From Auricularia sp. M13 (taxonomy: Eukaryota; Basidiomycota; Agaricomycetes; Auriculariales; Auriculariaceae), in assembly GCA_037042915.1 (NCBI GenBank), contig CM073197.1, positions 1,674,001 through 1,738,000 of the forward strand: a stretch of 64,000 nt of DNA. Direction: 5' to 3'. The notes under the pieces were generated by a model, which had not been told where the DNA came from, searched no databases, and was given only the letters and a program-made list of their open reading frames with translations. The position numbers were made by a program, and so were the translations under genes. Positions 10,627-21,602 of the stretch are shown here, piece after piece (the stretch's first letter is position 1; every line of letters begins with the position of its first letter).

Positions 10627-12511
10627 ATGTCTCGATTCTTCAACCAGCTCGCCGACAAAGCCCAGAGCGCGATCAACGCCTCGCCACTCGCAGGCCACCT
10701 GCCCCCGAGCGTGACCAATGCGCTCCAGTCCCAGACGACGCAGGGAGCCCAGCAACAGCCTGGTGTCACCGCCCAGCCACCACCGTCTCAGGCCCAAGCC
10801 AGCCCGGGATCTGGTCGCCACTATGCCATCGAGAGCCTGCAGCACTCGCTGCGCTCTCTGCAAGTGCAGTATTCGTGCGTTGTTTGACGGGCTCCCCGGT
10901 GTCGCCGTTACTGACACTAGTGGCGCAGCCATCAAGTCACCGAGGAAGTGAAGCAGCTCCAGGTCGGCACCGATGCGCGGCGATGAGACATCCAGCTAAC
11001 GCGGCCTGCACAGCTCATGATCACCGCGCAGAAGGGAGTTGCGCTCGACCACCAGAGCGTCGCACGCGACACCAAGGCGCTGTCCAAGGAAATATTCAAT
11101 TGGGGCCAGAAGGAGAAGGAGGACCTCAAAGACGTCACCGACAGGCTCGCCTGGATCAACTTTGTCCACGGCGGGCTCAGCGCCACACTCGGCCAGGCTC
11201 TCGAGAGCTCGCGTGCGCCGCTCAAGGCCGTACGCGACGCCGAGGCCGCCCTGTTCCCTCGCCGCAATGCACGCAAGGGCGTGTATATGCAGATTCAGCA
11301 GATCAAGTCCGAGAGCAAGACCGCCCAGGCCGAACGCAAGATCGCTGAGCTGACGGCTCAACTGCGGAAGTTGGAGAGGTAGGCACTCAGTTCGCCGATG
11401 TTTTGTGGTTCCCGCTGAAAAAATGGACAGCGAGGACGAACCAGCGGAGAAAGAGCTTGACATTCTGAAGCGCAGCGCGATCCGCGAGATGGAAAGCAAG
11501 AAATGGGCTGCATTAAGAGAGGTATGACGCACGTGCAATGCATAGATTTCGCACAGCTGACCGCTCTGTTTATAATTACAGTACAGTGAAAAGGTCCTGC
11601 TTCTCTCCCAGGCTTCCGAGTTGCTGCTCGCAGAGCTTCCTTCAGTGCCACCGTCGCAGCATATGCCGTACACTGGTATGCTTAAGACTGCATCCGTCCG
11701 GGCAAGCTTGCAACGTGCCCTCGACAACTACAAAACTGGTCACATCAACCTCCCATCGCAGGAACAGTACCCGAACGATTCAGACACTCGCAGCTTTGGG
11801 GAAACCCACGCCAGTGAGCTGTCCAGCATTGCGTCGGCTTCGAACGCGTCGCTCGTGTCGAGCTCCCACCATGCTGCCGTTACTCCGCCGGCCACAGGAT
11901 ACGCTGCCAGTGCAAATCCATTCAATCCGCCCGCGCCTGCCCCTGGTCATGTCACTTTTTCCGCGCTACCAGTCGCTGGTTCGCCGGACGCAGCGTCGAT
12001 CGCTGGACGCAGCGCTTCTGCACACTCTCAAGGCTCCATGCCTCTGGATCCCAGTGTGCTGAACAATACACCCGCGCCCATCCCGGGCACCACTGATACT
12101 CCTGTCACCGATCCTTCTCCCTCGGCCGCCGCCGCGCCCGCCGCGACCTCGCCTGTTCCCACTGGCCCCACTGTGGCCGAGACGGGTGTCCCTGTCGCGG
12201 CTGGCTCATCGGGACCTGGCCCTTCCAGCGGTTCTCTTGCCCATGGCCGTGTGACAGAATCGCCAACTCCTGTTCTTCCTGCCAGCGCCAGCGCCAGTGC
12301 TGCCGTGGGCGCTGCTGCGCCTGCCGAGTACGAGACTGCCGAGGAAGAGAAGGCCAGGCTCCAGCGGGAGGAGAGGGAACGAATTCTTCGTGGCCAAACG
12401 AACGACGATCATAGCAATCCTCCGCCTCCGGCTGAGGGTGAGGCATTTCCAGAAATCTCGAGGACCAAGGAAGAGGAGGGTGGTGGCCCTCCGCCGTACC
12501 AGCCTTACTAA
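10627..12511 (+). CDS. PIL1: Eisosome core protein Pil1/Lsp1 family
   Basis: BAR-domain protein that tubulates the plasma membrane and builds eisosomes (MCC domains). The N-terminal MSRFFNQLADKAQSAINASP resembles Pil1, the central helices include KALSKEIFNWGQKEKEDLKD and RLAWINFVHGGLSATLGQAL, and a third helix block EKELDILKRSAIREMESKKW continues after an intron at about 11381-11430. The C-terminal 200 residues are a disordered Ala/Pro/Ser/Thr-rich tail ending GGGPPPYQPY at 12509, which contains a PPPY motif. Introns lie near 10876, 10955, 11381 and 11521. The gene follows eIF4E at 244 bp in the same direction. The long PPxY-bearing tail is longer than in yeast Pil1 and could recruit a WW-domain protein, which is inference. 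Confidence 0.85.
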
Positions 12512-13467
12512 ATTTCTCACCCGGAAGCCTTTGGATTGCAATGGACATGGTAGGATTTGTGTAGTTCAGCCGTTGACGTTTTGACATGCCGAGAAACCAA
12601 ATATATGCTTCGATTTCTTGCAATTTACGTGCATGTGATGATACTTGCCGGAGGAGATGAGATGGAACGCTTGTGCATCATGGCGACCCCTCCCGTGCCG
12701 TTGGCGCACGCTCTGACGCCCGCATTGTTCCCCCTATGCTTCATTGCATCTACGTCAACATTCCTGCAGACTCTAGCCTATGAGGAGACGAAGGAGCGTC
12801 GGAGCCGATGGGCAACGCACGGCGTCCGTGCATTTTGGAACGTGGTGGGTTTAATTCACCTGTTCTCGATTTTCCGCAGCAGTCTGACAGCTAGAAAGAA
12901 CTTTAGGGCGCAAGGCGCTCTGTCAGCTCTTCGGTCCCATTAAAGACTATCCAGCCCGCTACGTGCGCTGCTTAACGTTCGGCGGAAGCGGGTCCCGTTC
13001 GAACCATGCATGCACATGGAGTGAGATCAGCAGGCCCGGCCTTCAACGTGTCCCGCAGGGCTTTGATTGCTCCATTTCTTTATAGACTCTCGTAAGGACG
13101 ACGCAAGAGACTGCAGAATATCGCACCACGCTCGCGTCTCGCCAAACAGTGGCAAGGATTGGCGCCGTTCCACACATGCTTCTCGCACATGTTGATCCGG
13201 CGAGTTTCACAGGCCCGAGCTCGAAAGAACCCCTCCAGCCACATGGCGGGTAACGAATGGAGCATGCGCGCGCCTGCGACGTGACTCTTAAAGGTGGGCT
13301 ACGACCTTTGCTGAATACGCCGTGAACTCACCAACCGCGAGCAGGACCGGACGGGCGTTTCTGAGACCTTGTACGCCTATTTAACGCGTGCTGCGAATTC
13401 TCTCAGCGACCGCAGCTATATTCACCCCATTTGCGTGCTCTCCGGTGTTGAAGGCGCATATTTTGGG
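12512..13467. other. Gene-poor stretch between eisosome and arrestin genes
   Basis: About 950 bp. It should contain the Pil1-type 3' UTR and the arrestin-like promoter. Short open frames occur (for example 12557-12943 on the plus strand) but none shows a recognisable domain or clear splice structure. No repeat family or RNA gene was seen. Confidence 0.4.
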
Positions 13468-14927
13468 ATGAGCGATGAGCGCTCGGTGTCCGCGACTCCT
13501 CAGACTCCCTCGACGAGGCATACCTACTCCTCGTCGCGCTCCGGCACGTGCACTTTGACTCTGCAGCTTCTCAGCTTCGCCTCTAGTCCCCAAGCGACGC
13601 CCCTATTTCCGGACGGAGCAGCAATCAGGGGCCAAGTGACGGTCGAGCTGGTGAAGCGGACCAAGATCTCGTCGGTCGTCCTCAGCGTATGCCGACATTT
13701 ATCCTTCTGAGTCGACGTTGACCAAGTCACTAGATTCGCGGGTTTGAACGAGGTCAGCATAGCCTCTACGGGAGCGTGGCTTCTGGTTAGATATGCACAA
13801 AGTTCAGACGCTGAGGCTGCTGTAGGCAAACCACAGGCGGGCTTGACCAGTGCCAACCAGTCCTCGAACGTGCAGGACAACACGTTTATGGAACATTCTG
13901 TTACCCTATGGCCAGCATCCACTCCTTCTAACGCCACCTTAGATGCCGGCGTGCATCGGTTTCCTTTCAGTGAAAGCCTTCCTCAGACCGTCATCCTGGT
14001 CTCTGGCCGCCACATTCTTCTCCCCTCCAGCTTTGCTCCGGACAACAGTCCGATATTTGTCCTCTACGAGATCAGCGTCGTGGTCAATCGTGGATTCTTA
14101 CACCGGGACGAAAGGTACGCCGGGATGTTGGTAGTTATTGAATGGATCCGAGGAGCACTGAATAACGATTATATAGCGTCCTCGCTCCCATCCGCTATGT
14201 GAGGCGAACACCAGCAGACAGCCCGATTAGGCATCCTGCAGGAGCTTCGCCAGATTCTCTTGCGAGTTCCCTCGCCTGGTCGAGCAACGCGCTCTCTTTT
14301 CAGGGGCGGCTTCATGAACAACGCCATGTTGAAATTGCCCTCCAGGTGAACCGGTTCTTTTTCAGGGTTCATTCGTGCTAATGGATAACCTCAGCTCTCT
14401 GTTCCCTCCCCGGCTCAGTTTTGTCGGGGCTACCCAATCTCCATCTGGATTACAGTCCGTTCGCACGACCAGCAAGCTTTGGATATGCTGGCTTCAGCGG
14501 GAGCTTTAAACATCCTCCTTGAACGCGTTCTGACCTGGAACTCGGACATAAGTCTCTCTACATGCCGAGACGAAGTAATGATCGTTGCTCGAGGGCGTCT
14601 CTGGCCAGCCGCTCAAAGGAGCGATCCGAACGTGCGGAGGCTACAAGGAGAAGTACTTCCGCCGAACAATCTTCCTCCGTCGCTAATTGCACCAAGCTTT
14701 CAAGTCAATGTAAGCTCCAAGCCGACCTGCTGGGATAGGGACGACCAGCTAAAACAAGTTCCTGTTTCCAGTATTCGATATCATGCGCCGTGCAGGTCAC
14801 CGGCTTCCACGCAATGGGCAGCAAGCGCGGCGAGCAGATCACCGTGGCTCTCCCAATCACGATCACGTCCCTCCCAGCGCCCGGCCATCGGCCACGGCCC
14901 GTGGCCAACGAGCCTCCACCGTATTGA
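13468..14927 (+). CDS. Arrestin-like trafficking adaptor with terminal PPPY
   Basis: Predicted alpha-arrestin, a cytoplasmic adaptor that brings a Nedd4/Rsp5 ubiquitin ligase to membrane transporters. The arrestin N domain is visible as the strand GTCTLTLQLLSFASSP, then FPDGAAIRGQVTVELVKR, then the VHRFPFSESLPQT and FVLYEISVVVNR blocks. The C domain is seen as LSVPSPAQFCRGYPISIWIT and VTGFHAMGSKRGEQITVALP. The protein ends PVANEPPPY with the stop at 14925-14927, so the PPxY is the very C-terminus, a WW-domain ligand. At least five introns are needed. Those at about 13688, 14115, 14347 and 14708 are supported by frame changes with GT-AG ends, but the exact first acceptor is uncertain. I cannot name a specific orthologue. 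Confidence 0.72.
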
Positions 14928-15044
14928 CGAATCAACTTGCATTGAACGATATAATTTGTTTGGATATTCTTCTGCAAATGTTGCTATACACACGGTGGGC
15001 GAGCATTAGAAAACTAGTCGTAAAGGCCTCAAAGCGTGGCAAAG

Positions 15045-16356
15045 CTAGTGAATGCGTTCTCCGTACACCTCTTTCCAGCTCGGACGTTCAATTATGGCCT
15101 TCCAGAACGCCGTGAGCTTGGGACCGACGCCGGGGATCTTAGACGCAGCCTCCGGAGTGCCATCTCCTCCACAAATGAAGACGAGACGAGTCACCCAGGG
15201 AGCTAGGTACATGTCCGCGAGAGAGACGTAATCTCCTGAGGCATACATGAGTATGTTGATAGAGAGAGCATGGGAAGAGCAACGAACCGAGAGCAAGAGG
15301 GCCGACGATATCGCGTTCCAGAGTTGCCAGCACCTTGGGCAGACTTTCATTCCAGACAATAGCAGATTGAGCAAGGTGGGAATCGATGCTCTGCTGCTGT
15401 TCGGGAGTTCGAGAGCTCGACTCCACCTGGATCGCATCGAAGGCCTTAGCGATGGCTTCGTATTCGGGTAGCCGCGCCTGCAGGACAGGAAGTGCCTTCT
15501 TGGGGATGAAGGCTTCATCGTCTGAGATGACCTTCTGCAATCCAGCACGTCGAATCCTAACGGCTGCGGCAAACGGAGTCTTGGATATCTCAAGAAGCTC
15601 CGCCTCCGTGCGAGCTGAGGTCCTGAGTAGTACGGCTGAGGGTTCCCCGCGCACTAACTCAATGATCCTGAAAGTTGACATATGAACGGGTTGTAATAGC
15701 CAGACTTTGGTCCCACATACTTGTTGCAGGTGCTGAGGTGAGAGATCGTCGCGGGAGTTAGTACTGGGGCCGGCGCGGACGACGTAGTATGCGTAGACGA
15801 CATTGCGCTTCGAGACTTGTCCAGAAACTCCACGATGGGCTTCAAAACTATGAGAATCTGCTCATGGATAGTTGCATGTGTAACTCACCTTACTGTCAGT
15901 CAACGCCTTGTACTTGACGTCTAGTTCAGGAGCGAGCGACTTCTCCAGAGGGACAACGAGCGCTGGCACAGTCGCTAAACAAGGCGTCAGGAGCTCGGAT
16001 GCGCGACTATTCGATGGGATTGCACACCAAAGGGGTTGATCAATAGATATTCGGGCTTGTAATTATCCCCAGCAGCTGAGAGAGAGTGAGTTAGAGCAAT
16101 GTCTGCAACGAGGTGCAGGTACGCAACGCACCGATGTCCACAAGTTTGAATTCAATTTCATCGGGACCATAGCCCTTCTCGACGCTACAAGCGCGTCGGC
16201 GTAAGATCTACCACAGGACTACCGCGAGCCGACATACATTGTCATGCGCACTGCAGGACGTTAAACTCGTCGTCAACGCGCGCAACGGAGAAACGTACCG
16301 ACCGCCGACCAGAGCGAGGGGTTGCCGTAGTAGAGCTTTGCAACAGAGCGCGACAT
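15045..16356 (-). CDS. Glutathione S-transferase-like protein
   Basis: Predicted cytosolic GST fold. The thioredoxin-like N domain begins MSRSVAKLYYGNPSLWSAV at 16356 and continues through several short exons that include VEKGYGPDEIEFKLVDIGAG, near 16200-16080, and a cis-proline block near INPF...VPALVVPLE around 16050-15940. The helical C domain reads LADMYLAPWVTRLVFICG, then a Pro-Gly turn and FWKAIIERPSWKEVYGERIH at the stop, 15045. The tyrosine pair after KL is the likely glutathione-activating region. The many small introns (roughly one per 100 bp) are typical of this chromosome. The subclass could not be assigned from sequence alone; substrates are unknown. The gene ends tail-to-tail with the arrestin-like gene, 117 bp away. 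Confidence 0.78.
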
Positions 16357-17886
16357 GGGGCGAGAGGCAGAGAGCAAGAGTAACGAATGCGGCGTTCCTA
16401 ACCGAGATGCCGATCTTTTGAACGTTCGCTGAAAAGAGAGCGGGCTGACCTGACGTCATCTAGGCTCGAGGACGCGGCCAGTCTGGTGCTCCGTCTGCAA
16501 GATCTAGGTCAGCTGAACGCGTTGAAGTCACGGGCGAGGTCATACTGAACGGCGATGTTCCTGCGGCAAAGGGGGCATTGGCGGGGCATGCCCACTGGTG
16601 CAAATTTCTCGGAACAGGTTCAGGCGCCTATCTGGAACTGCCGAATTCGGACCAACTTCGATGGAGTTGCAGCAGGAGCCTCAGAATATAACCGGTTAGC
16701 TGTGTGTGCATACGAACAGCAGATTAAGATTCATATTATATCTCTTCCCCAAAATCTCAGGCGCCAGCAAGCCGTCATGCCCCAGCGACTCCATCTTCGG
16801 TCATGACGAGAAGTGGAACACACGACCTCTTGCTTGGCCAGTGATAGGGTATTTTAAGAGATAAATATTGCTACTCTGAGATCGTGACCCTGGAACCTAT
16901 TTCACGTGCAAGCTGCACGCGGCATTGGCTTCTAACCGCTGCCAGGAGATGCGTTGTGTTCACGATCTACTAAACACCTCAACGCTTCAAGGATTAATAT
17001 AATCAAGGCCAGATAGATTTATTCATTGCTACAAGATATTTGGCTCCTTGTTATAGGGGGTGAAAATGGCCCTTCAGTGATACGGAGAGCCGTAGGAGCC
17101 TGGCCGTGTTCTGGCCAGGCGCTTTGTGCCTTGGATCTCCTCGGCGTCAAGCCCGATAAATAATATTACATAGTCCACATGATCAGGTCACCGCCTCAAA
17201 GTATCATGCTCTCAGTGGGTGAGTCCCGCTTATCGAACTACCCGGGTTATTCGAGTGCCTTCTGGCGCATATGATGCCTGGCATGGGACTTCCGAACCGC
17301 TTTCAGCGGAGACCGCAGTATCGCGGTCCGTGATTATAGACGACTACGACTTATTTCTTTTCATATTCACAGAGACTGCGATTTTGAGCGCGATGGGGCT
17401 AATTTTTGCCATTGTAATGCCCAATAGCCCACGTCGAGTGTTCCCGAGAAGAGAGCAATCAAATTCATCCGTCTCAATGAGCACTATTGATGTGGTAAAG
17501 TACCCGTATGGACGGATTAACCATCCACTAGAGGAGCCTCATTGCGGAACGCGAATACGGTGAGATCCCGCGGAACGGGTCACGTGGTGGCTGTGCTGAT
17601 ATCGCGCTTCTTTGCTGCCGTGGCGGCGATCAGCGTGCGACTGTTGTCCTTGTCGCTGGCCGCACTCTGGCTAAGGGTTGTCTGCTGCTAGCGGAATGCA
17701 TCCTGAATGGACCCTTTGTTTCTTGTACAGCTGGCTCGGGTACTATGGGTGGGGACATTTGCGGTACTCGGACGGCATGCTTCGGAATGTCCTTCGGATA
17801 GGCTCAAAACGCGCTCGCCATGCTAGTTGAACGCGCTACGCTGGCTCGCTTTGCCTTTGTCTTTTGCCCTCGTACCCTCCAGCAGC
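16357..17886. other. Long gene-poor region with a GC hairpin
   Basis: About 1.5 kb without a gene I can support. It is unusually AT-rich in 16860-17560. Open frames at 16555-16806 and 17219-17563 have no recognisable domain and no convincing splice partners. A strong hairpin lies at 17098-17120. The right end probably contains the promoter of the Ser/Thr-rich membrane protein. Confidence 0.45.
17098..17120. repeat. Perfect 8 bp GC stem, 7 nt loop
   Basis: GCCTGGCC at 17098-17105 and GGCCAGGC at 17113-17120 form a perfect stem around GTGTTCT. It sits in the AT-richer part of a gene-poor gap. It may be part of a noncoding RNA, or only an isolated inverted repeat. Confidence 0.7.
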
Positions 17887-19465
17887 ATGCCGCCCCCGCC
17901 ACGCCCCGTTGACGAGAGCGATGGGCCCACGCCGATGGTGACAGGTGCGTCGTGGCGGCTTTGCCAAATCCAGGCTAAAGCAGCCACCAACCTCCGTGCC
18001 TCGAATGCCGACTTACGATCCCTTGTCTCGTCCATCTTGCCCTGGCTTGCTTCTCTTCTTTGCATTCATTTGCCGCGATACGCGTCAATACCCACGTCGA
18101 CGACGCCCGGCGCGTCTTCGCTCGTGTCCACGACCACCCTCACGAAATGTCACGACTTGCCGCGCTTCACCGACTGGCAATCGGCGCACGCCTCGCCATA
18201 AACCCTAATTCTGCGTCCGCCTTGTCGTCCCGAACAACATACGATGCTTCGTCGTCTACATCACGTCTTTCTGCGCCGTTTTCTTCGTACTGGACCTCTA
18301 CGACGACGACCTATTCCTCATATGCGGTGTCTACCTTCACGTCTTCGGCGCTTGACACTACAGCAAACCCCACCAGCGTCGACACCGATCCGACGCCCAC
18401 CCCGACTGCCACATCGAGCTCGGCTCCAAACTCGCAGACGAGGCCGAATTCGTCATCCCGTGCCACGACCACACCAGGGACCAGGTCCAGTACAGGATTG
18501 TCAACCCCTAGTATGACCCGAACAGGGACAACAAGCTCTCAGTCTCGCGCCTCCTCATCCACAAGCTCGCGCGAGGAAGAACAATTGTCTTCAACGGCAA
18601 CGTCGCTTAGCACGCTCTCCAACGTCTTCTCTACGACAGTTACAGGAAAGAACGGCGAACAGAGCGTCGAAATCCCGCCATTCTTCACGAGCATCTATGC
18701 GTCCACCGGCTGGGACGGCAGCATCATTACCATCACCAACGTCGCAGTCAACCCAACCGGTATCCTCTCTCCTCCGGAAACAGGACTGTTTCACCGTTCG
18801 TCTGCTACATGTCGTTCATGCAGAATGTCTGGCTCACCTCCCTGGCACAGCTTTTTTCGAAACCGAGTAGCGGTCGCGGGCGTATTCTTGGTGGCGGGGG
18901 TTGCCCTTATGTCGCTCGTCTTGCTGTCGTTCTTCTCTTGGCAGCGGAGGCGGCATCGGCGCATCCGAAGGCAGCGCTTCTACCAGCGTCGGGCGGCCGC
19001 GCAACAAAACCGTCGGCCATTCGAGGACGACGAGGCCGCCGCCGGAGGAGCGGTCCCAGGTTCAGTAACGATCGCGAACTCTGCGAGTGCGAGTGGCAGC
19101 GAGGCCGAGCTACAGATGGAGATGTCGCAGCGGCCGTTGTCGCCAACAACAGGCAGTCGGCGTTGTACGCCTCGCAACCGCAGGGATTAGGCTACGGCAG
19201 CTCGCTATCGTCGGTTACAGCGGCGCACATGGATTATGCTGTTGAGCCTGGAGAGTTATTCGTTCCTCCGCGCAGTGGCAGAATCACGCCCGAGGGTATC
19301 AACGAGAGCTCCGGCTCGTTGCCTACCTTCGATTACGCCTTGGAACCATCGTCGTCTAAATTCCCCGATGGAGACAACAGCTTCCACGATAGCGAGTACA
19401 GCAACATGCAAGATCATGTGGACTACACACGCCGTGTGTGGCATGTGAGTTCTGGTTCAGGTTGA
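17887..19465 (+). CDS. Ser/Thr-rich single-pass membrane protein
   Basis: Predicted cell-surface protein with a secreted Ser/Thr-rich stalk, one transmembrane helix and a basic then acidic cytoplasmic tail, the general plan of fungal Wsc/Mid2-like sensors. In frame with the stalk, a signal-like segment LVHLALACFSSLHSFAA can be read at about 18030-18080. The stalk runs to about 18780. An intron (about 18788-18849) joins PPETG to LFFRNRVAVAGVF, followed by the helix VAVAGVFLVAGVALMSLVLL and the stop-transfer RRRHRRIRRQRF. The first exon is not resolved; 17887 is only the first plausible ATG and lies in another frame. Tail coding also changes frame near 19150, before the LYASQPQGLGYG block, with no intron that fits. 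The stop is at 19465, or at 19534 if a last intron near 19437 is used. No orthologue named. Confidence 0.6.
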
Positions 19466-19771
19466 CTTTTCTCTATGCTCAAGCTTCCGCAGCCGCAACC
19501 AAGTTCTCTTCGTGCCGACGTGGAAGCAAACTGACGGGCTTCAGAGGACTCACCAACCCATATTCATGTAAATATCAGTTGTACTGCATAGTTTTCCAGT
19601 AAGCAAGCTCAACGATCGATGTAATTGCAAGAGCGCACAGAGTACAAGTACGATACCATAAATAATCAAATTGAAAAAAAGCAATTGAATAAAAATACGA
19701 GGAACCCCTTCGCGGACGCTTGCAAGCTGACTATCCCAATCTAGCAAAACATGATGCTTTACATCTGAACC

Positions 19772-21271
19772 CTAGGGCTTCTCCGGCAGCGGGGGTGGCA
19801 GGTCAACGGTGTAAACCCACGTTGCGCCAACTAGCGTAGCCTTCGGACTCATGATGGGCAAACGGCCCACGGTCGCCGTTTCCGTCTCTGATAGCTCATG
19901 GTGAGTCCGAGCTCGTGAACAACTAGGCCACGGTGTGAAGATGATAAACGCGGCGACAGGAACTGCAAAAATCAGCAGAAGTCAGCATGGGCACGGCTCA
20001 ATAGTGGACGCTTACGAGTCGCTATATACCAATCCACAATGTAGCGTCCAATACCTTGAGGAGTGGCAGCCACGACCAGGCTTCAAGCATATCTATCAGC
20101 CAAAAAGATTTGTTGGAGCTACCGCTATGAATGCATACCATGCGCTATCACCATATTAGCGATAATTTCTCGTGTAGGAAGCAGGCTGCACGGAATACTC
20201 ACAAGATTGTCAGTGTTGCATAGAAGCAGAACATGGAAAACCGTGTGAGAATAGGCAGCCACGGCGACTTGGGTGCTTGCACAAGGCCATCCTTAAGCGA
20301 CCAGTGACGGACGTTCATAAGCTTCTTGACTGTCTTCTTGAGCATGTAGGCGCTCATGGCAAGGCAGATAACCAGCAGAATGGCCACTAGGATTGGCGTG
20401 AACTTGGAACTATGGCTCCGTCAGTGGATGCCATGGTCCTACGATTTATTGGAGGTTCGCACAAGAAAGCAGCCTGCAGTCCATCGCGTAGGCGGCAAGT
20501 AACGCGACCCCTTTCAACGACGACGGCGTCGGACTCGGCAGCATAGTACTATCGGTGAATGAGAAGGGTGTGAAGGCGTGCATCATTGAATTATCAACGC
20601 ACCGCGAAGAAAAGCGCGAGGTAAATTGCACCACATATATATGGGAGAGCAATCAACTGTCAAGCGTTGTTTGATTAGATACGAGCACATCACAAAGTGA
20701 AGGGGCGCGTACCAGGACATCGCGTACTGCACTCGGGGCTGACAATTTCGCGACCGTTGGCAGCGTAAACCACAGCTGTGAACATTCAAGGACGCATGAG
20801 AATCTGGTCGCTGATTTTCAGACGAACGGAATACCTGAAGCATGAGTGCCACGGCGGAGAATGCAATCCTGAAAGGGCAGAAGGAGTCAACTACAGTAAC
20901 GATGCAGCTTGGATGGACGCACACAAGGAAAGCGGCCTGCTGTAGTGGTACCTGTGCCAAGCAGACTGCCTCAGGAGGATGCGCGGAGAATGCATTGCCC
21001 GTGTACAAGCTATGGAGGAGAATGAGTGCTTTGGTCATCCTTGATATGCATCGGCCACATACAGCAAGCAGGTCGCAAGAGAATACAGGATCCACGACGC
21101 CAGGAAGTTTAGCAATGTTGGGTGCCGATTGTATCCTCTGAGGCAGCACACGAGAAGCAGTAGGGGAACCAGGAATTGCCCGCCGAAGATTACGATGCTC
21201 AAGTAGACAGCCTCGGTGGTTTGCGACACTCGGTAGTCTGGTTGCGCTGCCGCCGCCGCTGTTCCAGCCAT
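19772..21271 (-). CDS. Orphan 7TM receptor-like protein (Agaricomycete family)
   Basis: Multi-pass membrane protein of a receptor-like family common in mushrooms and without known ligand. The start MAGTAAAAAQPDYRVS at 21271 is followed by helix 1 (VYLSIVIFGGQFLVPLLLLV), a loop with NRHPTLLNFL, and helix 2 (ASWILYSLATCLLYVAD). After several short exons, a later helix FTPILVAILLVICLAMSAYM leads to a cytoplasmic loop (KKTVKKLMNVRHWSLKDG), then FSMFCFYATLTIL, and a last helix near 20030-19930 with VPVAAFIIFTPWPS. The soluble tail ends WVYTVDLPPPLPEKP at TAG 19772-19774. Exons between 21000 and 20450 are short and I could only place them approximately. G-protein coupling is inference. Confidence 0.62.
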
Positions 21272-21602
21272 CGTGAAGAAAGAAGAATTAAAGGGGAAAG
21301 CGAAAAGTAAGGGGGATGAAAAGTAAAAGGCGGTGGTCAAGCGACTGCAGCCCCTCCAGAAAACAGCGCGGCACCGGTCCCAATCAAGGAGACGGGAAAA
21401 GCTGTGCGCCGAGCCCGAGATTGCAACACTTATCTCATCTTATCTGCTGTAGAACTGAATCAGTAAAGCTGAAATACGAACATACGAGCCCAGAATGCAG
21501 CTCAAGGCTAAGCGCGTGGACTGTAGCGTTTGTACATTGGCGACAGCAAGACCAGATTGCGCAAATCCATGCATTTCGAAGTCTACAACTTCATTATCTA
21601 AG
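21272..21602. other. Gap between F-box gene 3' end and 7TM gene start
   Basis: About 330 bp with the 7TM promoter and the F-box 3' region. No conserved coding seen. Confidence 0.4.

Noticed and set aside
12557-12943. Plus-strand open frame after the eisosome gene
   Set aside because: No domain, no splice evidence, and composition not different from other intergenic frames.
12990-13010. GTTCGAACC resembling a tRNA T-loop
   Set aside because: No acceptor, D or anticodon arms can be drawn around it.
16555-16806. Small plus-strand open frame
   Set aside because: No homology I recognise and no supporting context; left as intergenic.
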